Positions 1 through 6,180 are shown, counted from the stretch's first letter. The stretch is DNA of 8,761 nt from Patulibacter sp041648495 (GCA_041648495.1 JBAZOW010000154.1:1-8761); one strand, 5' to 3'. The notes: a model not told the origin generated them from the sequence alone. Numbers and translations: made by a program.

Positions 1-589
1 TGGTCGACCCGCCCGCGGCCTCGGCGTTGCCGCCCGCACCCGCCACCGCGTTGGCCCAGCGAGCGGTCCCGCCGCCCCCGGCGGCGATCAGCAGCCGCCC
101 GAGCGGGTCGGCGCCCGGCTCGTCGGGGCACTCCGTCCCGGGCTCGCAGGTGCGGATGTCCGACGCTCCGCCCCCCGATCCTCCACGGGTGCCGCACGAG
201 GCGGTGCCGCCGGCCGCGCCGCCGTTCCATCCGCCGGGCGAGCCGGGATCCCAGCTGCCGGACGGACAGGCCGCGGCCCCGTTGCCGCCGACCGCCACCC
301 ACAGGCGCGACCCGGATGTGACGGTCAGCGTGCCCGTGACCCGGCCCCCGAAGCCGCCCGGGACCCGATCGGCGGACTCGCCGTACTCGCCACCGCTGCC
401 GCCACCCCGACCGCCGACCGCGGTCACCTCGACCTCGGTGATCCCGGTGGGGACGTCGAACGCCTGAGCCGCGCCGGTCGACGGGAAGCTCTTGGTGACC
501 GTCACCGCGTCGGCGGCGGCGACCGGGCCGAGTGCGAAGCAGGCGGTCGAGAGGGCGATGACGCGGAGGCGCCGTGGGCGTAGAGGCAT
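1..589 (-). CDS. Secreted glycine-rich protein, N-terminal part (runs off left edge)
   Basis: The minus strand is open from an ATG at 589-587 to the window edge, giving 196 residues and no stop. Residues 1-28 look like a Sec signal peptide: Arg-rich start (MPLRPRRLR), a hydrophobic stretch around 10-25, and a likely cleavage after ADA. Residues 40-60 read as the 'F-D-V-P-x-G-I-T-x-V-x-V-T-A-V-G-G' opening common in secreted glycine-rich proteins. Gly-rich blocks follow at 59-68, 115-142 and 170-188, with the recurring family pattern GGGASDIR (139-146) then RLLIAAGGGG (165-174). Four Cys outside the signal (108, 132, 148, 154) could form disulfides. An AAGG Shine-Dalgarno-like element at 601-598 lies 8 nt before the ATG and supports this start. 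The function is unknown; a surface or extracellular role is inferred. A proline-rich ORF on the opposite strand (27-467) is its shadow. It is divergent from the ABC exporter genes. Confidence 0.8.
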   Translation of the reverse strand, partial: MPLRPRRLRVIALSTACFALGPVAAADAVTVTKSFPSTGAAQAFDVPTGITEVEVTAVGGRGGGSGGEYGESADRVPGGFGGRVTGTLTVTSGSRLWVAVGGNGAAACPSGSWDPGSPGGWNGGAAGGTASCGTRGGSGGGASDIRTCEPGTECPDEPGADPLGRLLIAAGGGGTARWANAVAGAGGNAEAAGGST

Positions 590-664
590 GCGAGGGACCT
601 TCGGTGGGGTACTCGTCCGGCCGCGGCCGGAGACAGACCCGGTGACGATCCCGCACGCCGCGCG

Positions 665-693
665 CAAAGACATCACGCAGTTGATGATCTTTG
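665..693. repeat. Hairpin-capable inverted repeat in the divergent intergenic region
   Basis: CAAAGACATCA at 665-675 pairs with TGATG (682-686) and TCTTTG (688-693). This gives 11 base pairs with one bulged A (687) and a 6-nt loop. It lies in the 175-bp gap between the minus-strand glycine-rich gene and the plus-strand ABC ATPase gene. No T-run follows on either strand, so it is not a typical intrinsic terminator. It may be an operator or an RNA hairpin; neither role can be proven here. Nothing else clear was seen in 590-764. Confidence 0.45.
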
Positions 694-764
694 GGAACGC
701 AAGCGACGCGCTCCCGGCGCGAGAACGACGCACGCGACCGTGCTGCGCTGAGAGTCTTCCCGGC

Positions 765-1607
765 ATGACCGCCGCGCTCTCCGTCCGCGCCGTCTCCAAG
801 CGCTACGGCTCGACCACCGCGCTCGATGGCGTCGATCTGCAGGTCGGCGCGGGCGAGCTGGTCGGGCTGCTCGGTCCCAACGGCGCCGGCAAGTCGACAC
901 TGGTCAAGATCGCCTGCGGGCTGGTGCGCCCGACGGCGGGCCAGGTCGAGGTCGTCGGGGCGCCGGCGGGCAGCCGCACGGCACGGGCGTCGCTCGGCTA
1001 CCTGGCCGAGCTGTTCCGCTTCCCCGGCTGGGCGCGGGCCGACGAGGTGCTGGCGCTGCACCAGCGGCTGGCCCGGTCCGACGGCGGAGCGGCCGAGCGC
1101 GCGTCGTTGCTGGAGCGGGTCGGGCTCGAAGGCGACGGGCAGCGCCGGATGGACGCGATGAGCAAGGGGATGCAACAGCGGCTGGGGATCGCCCAGGCGC
1201 TGATCGGCTCGCCGCGACTGGTCCTGCTCGACGAGCCGACCAGCGCGCTCGACCCGGGCGGCCGGCGCACGGTCCGCGACCTGTTGGTCGGATTGCAGGA
1301 GCAGGGCGTCGGCGTGCTGCTCAACTCGCACCTGCTGAGCGAGGTCGAGCTGGTCTGCGACCGGGTGGTGATCGTCGACGGCGGACGGGTGGTGACCGAG
1401 GGGCCGCCCGAGCAGCTGACCTCGCCGGGCGGGGTCGAGGTCGAGACCGCCGACGGCGTCCGCCGGCTGCCCGACGCGCGTCGCGAGGACGTGCCGCGGA
1501 TCGTCCGCGAGCTGGTCGACGGCGGCACCGAGATCTACGGGGTGCGGGTGGTCAGCGGGACGCTCGAGGACGCCTACCTGGCCGCGGTGACGGGGCGCGA
1601 CCGATGA
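765..1607 (+). CDS. ABC transporter ATP-binding protein (ABC-2 exporter type)
   Basis: This 280-residue nucleotide-binding subunit energises a membrane exporter at the inner face of the membrane. Visible motifs are the A-loop Tyr14, Walker A GPNGAGKST (37-45), signature MSKGMQQR (132-139; the SKGMQQR form is usual in ABC-2 exporters), Walker B LVLLDEP (152-158), D-loop SALD (160-163) and switch His189. The usual Q-loop glutamine position reads GYLAE, with Glu82. The C-terminal 60 residues form a short accessory tail. The frame stays open upstream to 492, but homology begins at MTAALSVRAVSKRYG, so the ATG at 765 is chosen; the upstream extension is antisense to the glycine-rich gene and low in motif content. 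No convincing Shine-Dalgarno precedes it. Its stop overlaps the permease start (ATGA), so the two are co-translated. The substrate is unknown. Confidence 0.92.
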   Translation: MTAALSVRAVSKRYGSTTALDGVDLQVGAGELVGLLGPNGAGKSTLVKIACGLVRPTAGQVEVVGAPAGSRTARASLGYLAELFRFPGWARADEVLALHQRLARSDGGAAERASLLERVGLEGDGQRRMDAMSKGMQQRLGIAQALIGSPRLVLLDEPTSALDPGGRRTVRDLLVGLQEQGVGVLLNSHLLSEVELVCDRVVIVDGGRVVTEGPPEQLTSPGGVEVETADGVRRLPDARREDVPRIVRELVDGGTEIYGVRVVSGTLEDAYLAAVTGRDR

Positions 1608-2458
1608 GCGACGCGATCACGATCGCCGGCCACGCGCTGCGCGAGGCGGTCCGGCGGCGCGTGCTGCTGGTCGTCGCCCTGGTGACGGCGGTCTTCCTGG
1701 CGCTCTACGCGCTGGCCGCGTTCGAGGTCTTCGACTCGCTGGAGTCGTCGAACTTCGGCGACGTGCCGTTCGACGATCGGGCGCTGGCCGGCGGCACGCT
1801 GCTCGGCCTGGCGATGTTCGTCGCGCTGTTCCTCGGCGTGGTGCTGGCGATCTTCCTGACCCTCGGTGCGGTCCGCGGCGACGCGGAGCGGGGCCTACTG
1901 CAACCACTGGTCGTTCGGCCGGTCGGTCGCACGACGCTGCTGACCGGCCGGCTGCTCGCCGCCTCCGCGGTCTGCGCGCCCTACGTGGTGCTCGTCTTCC
2001 TGATCGCGGCGTTGATCACCAACCTGGCCGGCGACTTCACGCCGTCGTCGGTCGTCGTTCCCGCGCTCGGGCTGGCGCTGGGCGTGATCACCGTCGTGGC
2101 GATCTCGCTGCTCGGATCGACGGTGCTGGGGACGACCGCCAACGGGATCGCGATCTTCATGGTCTTCGCGACCGGACTCGCGGCGGGACTGCTCGGCCAG
2201 ATCGGCGAGGGCCTCGACGTCGAGGGACTGATGACCGCCAGCACGATCATCTCGTGGGCGGTGCCGTTCGAGGCGCTCTACCAGAACGGCCTCCACGCGT
2301 TGACCGCGGACGTCGGCGGCACGGCGGGCGTGATCGTCCAGCTCGGTCCGTTCGGCGGGGCCAGCGACATGAGCGCCGGGATCTGGCCGTGGGCGGTCGC
2401 GTGGACCGCGGTCGTGATGACCCTGGCGGCGCTGCTGTTCCGGCGGCGGGATCTCTGA
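1604..2458 (+). CDS. ABC-2 type transporter permease
   Basis: This 284-residue membrane protein is the transmembrane partner of the preceding ATPase. Six hydrophobic segments are visible at about 19-40, 66-88, 117-141, 150-174, 180-199 and 262-279. Between the second and third lies the charged cytoplasmic stretch RGDAERGLLQPLVVRPVGR (91-109), which matches the conserved E-x-G-x(4)-L-x-x-P-V-x-R element of ABC-2/NosY-like permeases. The protein ends in RRRDL, a common permease C-terminus. The start ATG shares four bases with the ATPase stop, so translation is coupled. The extracytoplasmic loop at about 41-62 is acidic. No neighbour hints at the substrate. After the stop there is no obvious terminator; the AT-rich repeat array starts 16 bp downstream. 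Confidence 0.9.
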   Translation: MSDAITIAGHALREAVRRRVLLVVALVTAVFLALYALAAFEVFDSLESSNFGDVPFDDRALAGGTLLGLAMFVALFLGVVLAIFLTLGAVRGDAERGLLQPLVVRPVGRTTLLTGRLLAASAVCAPYVVLVFLIAALITNLAGDFTPSSVVVPALGLALGVITVVAISLLGSTVLGTTANGIAIFMVFATGLAAGLLGQIGEGLDVEGLMTASTIISWAVPFEALYQNGLHALTADVGGTAGVIVQLGPFGGASDMSAGIWPWAVAWTAVVMTLAALLFRRRDL

Positions 2459-2473
2459 GGGGCCGAGTCGACA

Positions 2474-2588
2474 GTCCTATTCTGCGGAATGGATCGGGCC
2501 TAAATTGCCGAACGCAGTCGTCCTATTCTGCGGAACAGAATGCTCTTTTTTTGCGGAATAAATTCGTCCTATTCTGCGGAATGGTCTA
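2474..2588. repeat. Five tandem 23-bp repeats upstream of the DUF4143 ATPase gene
   Basis: The 16-bp core GTCCTATTCTGCGGAA occurs perfectly at 2474-2489, 2520-2535 and 2566-2581, exactly 46 bp apart. Degenerate copies sit exactly halfway, at 2497-2512 (11 of 16 matching, ending TTGCCGAA) and 2543-2558 (12 of 16, ending TTGCGGAA). The true period is therefore 23 bp with five units. Units 1 and 5 contain ATTCTGCGGAAT, a near-palindrome with one mismatched pair. Unit 3 has ATTCTG / CAGAAT arms around five bases (2525-2541). The array is AT-rich in a very GC-rich region and ends inside the predicted promoter of the downstream gene. A protein-binding array (operator) is the best inference. Confidence 0.85.
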
Positions 2589-2592
2589 GGCT
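2587..2592 (+). promoter_or_regulatory. Predicted -10 box of leaderless DUF4143 ATPase gene
   Basis: TAGGCT fits TANNNT and lies 6 nt before the ATG at 2599, so the transcript would begin at or next to the start codon. No Shine-Dalgarno is visible. Its first two bases are the last two bases of the fifth 23-bp repeat. No good -35 was found. Confidence 0.5.
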
Positions 2593-2598
2593 GGCCTC

Positions 2599-3849
2599 AT
2601 GGCCTACGCGCCCCGAATCGTGGATGCCGAGCTCGGCAAGCGGCTTGCGGCGAGTGGCGCCGTGGTGATCGAAGGACCGAAGGCGTGCGGCAAGACGGCC
2701 ACCGCTCGCCAGTACGCGGCGAGTGAAGTCCTGCTGGACACCGACCGAACGGCTCGTGATGCGATCACCGTCGATCCGTCGCTCGTGCTCGATGGGTCGA
2801 CACCGCGGCTGGTCGACGAATGGCAGATCGAACCGGACCTGTGGAACCACGTTCGGCGTGCCGTCGACGACCGTGGCCAGCCGGCGCAGTTCGTGCTCAC
2901 CGGGTCGGCGGTCCCCGCGGATGACACGACGCGGCATACCGGGGCGGGGCGGTTCTCGCGCGTGCGTATGCGGCCGATGACGCTCGATGAGCTGGGAGCC
3001 GGAACGGCGGCGGTCCCGTTGCGCGGACTGCTCGCGGGTGAGTCCGTGCGGAGCACGGATCCGGGCCTGCAGCTGGACGACCTGATCGAGTTGGTCGTGC
3101 GAGGTGGTTGGCCGGGATTTCGGGACCTGGACGTCCACGACGCCTGCCGTGCCGTGCGTGACTACCTGGACCAGGTCCGTCGAACCGACCTGCCGCGCTT
3201 CGACGGTGTTCGGCGCGATCCCACCCGCGTCGGGCGGGTGCTGCAGAGCCTGGCGCGCCATACGTCGACGTCCGCGTCGATGCAGACGATCGTCCGGGAC
3301 ACGGCTGGTCCGGATGCCGCGGCCGTCGATCGCGACACCGTGCGCAGCTACCTCGACGCCTTGGAGCGACTGATGATCGTCGAGGACGTGCCGGCCTTTC
3401 GCCCGCACCTGCGCTCGTCGCACGCCCTGCGCCACGCCGCCACCCGGCACTTCGTCGATCCGTCGCTGGCCGTCGCCGCACTGGGCGCGTCGCCGGTGTC
3501 GCTGCGCGGCGATCTGCGGACCTTCGGCCTGCTCTTCGAGTCCCTGGTGATCCGTGATCTGCGCGTGTACGCGCAGGCTCTCGATGCCGATCTATGGCAC
3601 TACCGCGACGAGAGCGACCTCGAGGTCGATGCGATCGTGACCGCTCACGACGGGGCCTGGGCGGCGATCGAGATCAAGCTGGGGCCGGGTCAGGTCGATA
3701 CGGCGGCGGCGAGCCTGCTGCGCTTCGCCGATCGGGTCGACACCGAGAGGCTCGGCCCTCCTGTCCTGGTGGTGGTGACGGGAACGGGCTACGGATACGT
3801 GCGACCGGACGGGGTGCGGGTCGTGCCGGTCGGTGCGCTGGCGCCGTAG
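2599..3849 (+). CDS. AAA ATPase with DUF4143 domain (COG1373-type)
   Basis: This 416-residue protein is the usual length for the family, and its cellular role is not established. The N-terminal AAA_14-like ATPase shows Walker A GPKACGKT (26-33), Walker B RLVDEWQ (70-76), a sensor-1-like FVLTGSA (98-104) and the family's GAGRFSRVRMRPMTLDELG stretch (115-133). RGGWPGF (168-174) is also typical. Residues about 207-265, ending 'TVRSYLDALERLMIVEDVPAF', look like a winged helix. The C-terminal DUF4143 part has a PD-(D/E)XK-like set: Glu314, Asp344 and Glu358-x-Lys360, so a nuclease fold with apparently intact residues is inferred. ATG 2599 is chosen because it gives the full N-terminus and has a -10 box 6 nt upstream. 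Upstream lie five 23-bp repeats; downstream, the gene converges on a toxin-antitoxin pair. A role in defence or as a regulator is speculation. Confidence 0.88.
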   Translation: MAYAPRIVDAELGKRLAASGAVVIEGPKACGKTATARQYAASEVLLDTDRTARDAITVDPSLVLDGSTPRLVDEWQIEPDLWNHVRRAVDDRGQPAQFVLTGSAVPADDTTRHTGAGRFSRVRMRPMTLDELGAGTAAVPLRGLLAGESVRSTDPGLQLDDLIELVVRGGWPGFRDLDVHDACRAVRDYLDQVRRTDLPRFDGVRRDPTRVGRVLQSLARHTSTSASMQTIVRDTAGPDAAAVDRDTVRSYLDALERLMIVEDVPAFRPHLRSSHALRHAATRHFVDPSLAVAALGASPVSLRGDLRTFGLLFESLVIRDLRVYAQALDADLWHYRDESDLEVDAIVTAHDGAWAAIEIKLGPGQVDTAAASLLRFADRVDTERLGPPVLVVVTGTGYGYVRPDGVRVVPVGALAP

Positions 3850-3921
3850 GCTCGCGGCACGGGTAGCTGGCTCGGGCCGACGCAGCGACCCGCACGTGGG
3901 GCCCTCTGCTCGCCGCGCAGC

Positions 3922-4299
3922 TCAGAGCACGGTGATCGTGCAGCGCGGACCGGGTGCGCGGGCGAGCCGCGCGTCGGTGGTCAGCAGTGCGTCGGCATCG
4001 AGGTGTTCGGCAAGTGCGACGTAGGTTGCGTCGTAGCCGGTGAGGGTGTGGCGCAGCTCCCACATGCGCGGACGCAGATCGCGTGCGGAGAACCGTTCGA
4101 TGTCGAGCGCGGTGAACGCGCGCATGGCTTGGGCGCCCTCGTGATCGCTCAGTGCCTTTTGCAACACGAGGCGCCGCAGGACGTGGGTCACCTCACTGTC
4201 GATCAGGTGCGGTGCAGCGAGGTCGTCGGTGCCGAGGTGACGCGGGTCGAGGCCGCCGATCAACAACTCCACGGTCGCGCCTGCGTCGAGGACTCTCAC
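3922..4299 (-). CDS. vapC: PIN-domain ribonuclease toxin, VapC family
   Basis: This 125-residue protein has a complete set of PIN-fold acidic residues: Asp5 (MRVLDAG), Glu36 (LIDSEV), Asp90 (LTGYDATYVALAEHL) and Asp109 (LLTTDARLA). These bind the divalent metal in VapC-type toxins, which cleave RNA; the particular RNA target cannot be read from the sequence. It starts with GTG at 4299-4297, sharing bases with the antitoxin stop (GTGA), so translation is coupled and the antitoxin is made first. It is full length and shows no sign of inactivation. It converges on the DUF4143 ATPase gene with a 72-bp gap (3850-3921) in which no clear terminator is seen. Confidence 0.87.
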   Translation of the reverse strand: MRVLDAGATVELLIGGLDPRHLGTDDLAAPHLIDSEVTHVLRRLVLQKALSDHEGAQAMRAFTALDIERFSARDLRPRMWELRHTLTGYDATYVALAEHLDADALLTTDARLARAPGPRCTITVL

Positions 4300-4538
4300 T
4301 CTCCGCGGCCTTCGTGCAGCGCCTCCAGGATCGTCTTGCGGTCGACGCGGGTGGCGATCTGCTCCTGAGCGTCACGCAGAATCCGCGCGTTATGTTCCGC
4401 CCGACGCCGTCGCGCGGCGACCTGCTCGAGCTCCCGCCGTACGAACCGCGTGAGCGACAGGCCCTCGTCGCGGGCGACTGCGCTCAGCTCGTCGTGGACG
4501 TCATCGGGAACGTCGCGGATCTGGATCACCCGGGGCAT
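4296..4538 (-). CDS. vapB: Ribbon-helix-helix antitoxin, VapB/FitA-like
   Basis: This 80-residue protein has an N-terminal ribbon-helix-helix DNA-binding region at about 3-37 (VIQIRDVPDDVHDELSAVA, then LSLTRFVRREL) of the FitA type. The basic and acidic helical tail (38-80) probably wraps and blocks the toxin. It directly precedes and overlaps the PIN toxin gene, the standard antitoxin-first order. The start ATG at 4538-4536 gives the complete RHH strand. A 23-bp perfect palindrome 18 bp upstream of the start is the expected binding site for autorepression by the antitoxin or the complex. Confidence 0.87.
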   Translation of the reverse strand: MPRVIQIRDVPDDVHDELSAVARDEGLSLTRFVRRELEQVAARRRRAEHNARILRDAQEQIATRVDRKTILEALHEGRGE

Positions 4539-4544
4539 GGGTCG

Positions 4545-4550
4545 ATGGTA
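4545..4550 (-). promoter_or_regulatory. Predicted -10 box of the toxin-antitoxin operon
   Basis: On the minus strand TACCAT lies 6 nt before the antitoxin ATG, fitting a leaderless TANNNT promoter. GTGCAA, 17 bp further upstream and inside the palindrome, could serve as a weak -35. An AGGAG (4555-4551) lies 12 nt before the ATG, so a leadered transcript read from a promoter further upstream is an alternative. Confidence 0.4.
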
Positions 4551-4555
4551 CTCCT

Positions 4556-4578
4556 AATGGGTGCAAGTTGCACCCATT
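4556..4578. promoter_or_regulatory. Palindromic operator of the toxin-antitoxin operon
   Basis: This is a perfect inverted repeat: an 11-bp arm AATGGGTGCAA, a single central base (4567), then TTGCACCCATT. It lies just upstream of the predicted -10 of the antitoxin gene and overlaps the possible -35. RHH antitoxins with PIN toxins commonly repress from such palindromes, so autoregulation is inferred. Confidence 0.75.
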
Positions 4579-4640
4579 CGTGGGTCATTGTTTTCCGCGT
4601 CGTACGAGATCCAGGTCGCCGGCGGACTCCGTGGTCGAGC

Positions 4641-5540
4641 TCACGCCGCCACGGTCACCGGCACGTGGCGCTGGAGGAACTCGATCTGGTCCGCGATCAC
4701 GCGCTCGAACGCGTCGCCGCTGTAGATCGCGAAGTGGCCGTCGGGGTAGCGGCGGATCTCGCCGCGCGGGGCGCGGGCGACGTGGCGGAGCGTCGCGCCG
4801 GAGGGGGCGACCGAGTCCTCGTCGCAGACGCTGAAGAGGATCGGGCAGCGGACCTTCGCGGCCTGTCGTCCCGGGCGGTGGGCCATGATCGCCAGGGCAA
4901 CGCGAGCCGCGACCTGGTTGGCGAACGGGGCCGCGTCGGGAACCAGGCCCAGGTACCCCGGCTCGGCGTCCGCGGCGGTCATCAGCGCGGTGCTGCCGGG
5001 CGGACCCGACGTCGCGATCATCACCGGCGGCCGTCCCGTGCGCGACGCGACCACGTCGCGCAACGCACGGGCGGTGACCTTGGCCGAGGTGATCGGGTCG
5101 ACGGAGAGGCCGGACGCGATCCCGTCGGTGAACGGGCACTGGGCGATCGCCGCCGCCAGCCGCGGGTCTTGGGCGGCGGTGACGATCACGTGTCCGCCGC
5201 CGAACGACGTGCCCCAGGCGACGACGCGGTCGGGATCGATCTCGGGCCGCTGGCGGGCGAACGCGATCGCCGCCTTCCAGTCCTCCAGCTGCCGGCCGAT
5301 GCTCAGCAGTTGGCGTGGCTCGCCGTCGCTGTCGCCGAAGTGGCGGTAGTCGAAGACCAGGCAGGCGTAGCCGGCGGCCCGGAACCGCTCGGCGAACGCG
5401 TCCAGGCGCATCGCGCGGATCGCGCCGAGCCCGTGGGCCATCACGATCGCCGGTCCGGGCTGGGGGCTATCCGGCACGTACAGCCAGGCCGCGCAGGTGG
5501 TGCCCTCCGAACGGAAGCTGACGTCGAGGCGCTCGGGCAT
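4641..5540 (-). CDS. Alpha/beta hydrolase (dienelactone hydrolase-like)
   Basis: This 299-residue cytoplasmic serine hydrolase shows the full catalytic set: oxyanion-hole HGLG (36-39), nucleophile elbow GTSFGG with Ser112, acid Asp242 in CDEDSVAP, and His269 in PDGHFAIY. The segment FDYRHFGDSDGEPRQ (63-77) is typical of the small-molecule hydrolase or peptidase-like branch of the fold. No signal peptide or lid membrane anchor is seen. The substrate is unknown; ester or lactone hydrolysis is the family-level expectation. The frame stays open upstream to 6320, but the homology starts at MPERLDVSFRSEG. A TATCCT -10 box lies 6 nt before this ATG, supporting the start and a separate promoter. The gene follows the TetR gene on the same strand after 35 bp and could be regulated with it. 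Confidence 0.88.
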   Translation of the reverse strand: MPERLDVSFRSEGTTCAAWLYVPDSPQPGPAIVMAHGLGAIRAMRLDAFAERFRAAGYACLVFDYRHFGDSDGEPRQLLSIGRQLEDWKAAIAFARQRPEIDPDRVVAWGTSFGGGHVIVTAAQDPRLAAAIAQCPFTDGIASGLSVDPITSAKVTARALRDVVASRTGRPPVMIATSGPPGSTALMTAADAEPGYLGLVPDAAPFANQVAARVALAIMAHRPGRQAAKVRCPILFSVCDEDSVAPSGATLRHVARAPRGEIRRYPDGHFAIYSGDAFERVIADQIEFLQRHVPVTVAA

Positions 5541-5546
5541 GCCGCG

Positions 5547-5552
5547 AGGATA
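5547..5552 (-). promoter_or_regulatory. Predicted -10 box of leaderless hydrolase gene
   Basis: The minus strand reads TATCCT 6 nt before the hydrolase ATG, and no Shine-Dalgarno is present. Eight bases further upstream is CGTATACG (5559-5566), whose GTATAC core matches the half-site centre of the TetR operators; this may be chance. Confidence 0.45.
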
Positions 5553-5575
5553 GTGCGGCGTATACGGCCGCGTGC

Positions 5576-6151
5576 TCAGGCGGCCCGACGCAGCAGATCC
5601 ACCGCGAGGTCGCGGGCGCGGGGCCAGGCGTCGTCGATCGCGTGCATGCCGGCGGTGACCAGGGCGCCCTCGTGGAGCAGCATGATCGCGCCGGCGGTGC
5701 CCCGGGGGTCGGGCACGTCGGCCGCGCTCGCGAGGCCGGCGAACAGCTCGATCATCCACCGCTTCTGGCCGACGATCACCGGGTAGGCCGGGTGATTCGG
5801 ATCGCTGATCTCGGCGTGGGCGTTGATCATCGCGCAGCCCTTGCCGCTGTTCTCGACGGCCCAGGCCGCCGAGGCGTCGAAGACCGTGGCCAACCGGGCC
5901 GCCGGATCGTCGTCGGTCGCGTCGAGTCGGCCGGCGAGGAACGCGCGCCAACGCTGGTCGCGGTCGAGCAGGTACTCGACGACCAACCGCTCCTTGGACC
6001 CGAAGCGGTCGTAGAGGGTCTTCTTCGTCACCCCGGCCCGCTCGGCGATCGTGTCGACGCCGACCGCGTGGATGCCCTGGGCGTAGAACAGCTCCCCGGC
6101 GGCGCGCAGCACGGCGCGGGCCTTCGGGGTCCACTCGATCGCCGTCTCCAC
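5576..6151 (-). CDS. TetR-family transcriptional repressor
   Basis: This 191-residue regulator has a TetR_N domain at about 11-58. The helix-turn-helix is VDTIAERAGVTKKTLYDRFGSKERL (32-56), a close fit to the family consensus. The remaining all-helical ligand domain includes GKGCAMINAHAEI, which resembles the TetR subgroup with a C-terminal domain of the YcdC/AcrR-like kind; the ligand cannot be inferred. The start is a GTG at 6151-6149. A TATATT -10 box lies 7 nt before it, implying a leaderless message. An AAGGG there is too close to the start to act as a normal ribosome site. It is divergent from the EamA transporter, with two palindromes between and across their starts, so autorepression plus control of the transporter is the likely arrangement. 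Confidence 0.92.
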   Translation of the reverse strand: METAIEWTPKARAVLRAAGELFYAQGIHAVGVDTIAERAGVTKKTLYDRFGSKERLVVEYLLDRDQRWRAFLAGRLDATDDDPAARLATVFDASAAWAVENSGKGCAMINAHAEISDPNHPAYPVIVGQKRWMIELFAGLASAADVPDPRGTAGAIMLLHEGALVTAGMHAIDDAWPRARDLAVDLLRRAA

Positions 6152-6158
6152 GCCCTTG

Positions 6159-6164
6159 AATATA
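6159..6164 (-). promoter_or_regulatory. Predicted -10 box of the tetR gene
   Basis: On the minus strand TATATT, five of six bases matching TATAAT, lies 7 nt before the GTG start. It overlaps the left edge of operator 1, so repressor binding would block RNA polymerase. Confidence 0.5.
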
Positions 6165-6177
6165 CAGATCGGTATAC
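6160..6177. promoter_or_regulatory. Probable TetR operator 1
   Basis: ATATACAGATCGGTATAC is an 18-bp imperfect palindrome close to the ideal GTATACCGATCGGTATAC. It lies between the divergent tetR and transporter genes and overlaps the predicted -10 boxes of both. Its centre is 31 bp (about three helical turns) from that of operator 2. Confidence 0.75.
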
Positions 6178-6180
6178 CTT
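6175..6180 (+). promoter_or_regulatory. Predicted -10 box of the EamA transporter gene
   Basis: TACCTT fits TANNNT and sits 6 nt before the GTG at 6187. It overlaps the right edge of operator 1. No clear -35 was identified. Confidence 0.4.

Noticed and set aside
492..764. N-terminal extension of the ABC ATPase to 492
   Set aside because: The 91 extra residues show no motif, run antisense to the glycine-rich gene's signal peptide region and cross the intergenic hairpin. Family homology begins at 765.
2474..2588. 23-bp repeats as a CRISPR array
   Set aside because: The units are contiguous with a 16-bp core and partly conserved 7-bp remainders. There are no 25-40 bp unique spacers and no cas genes nearby.
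2254..2589. Plus-strand ORF of 111 residues running from the permease gene through the repeats
   Set aside because: It is an out-of-frame overlap of the permease and reads through non-coding repeats; no recognisable protein.
3850..3921. Possible terminator between the convergent ATPase and toxin genes
   Set aside because: Only weak stems of about five pairs (CTCTG / CAGAG near 3903-3926) and no T-run on either strand.
4152..5786. Long plus-strand ORF (544 residues) across the toxin, antitoxin and hydrolase genes
   Set aside because: Low-complexity composition, no motifs, and fully antisense to genes with catalytic or DNA-binding residues.
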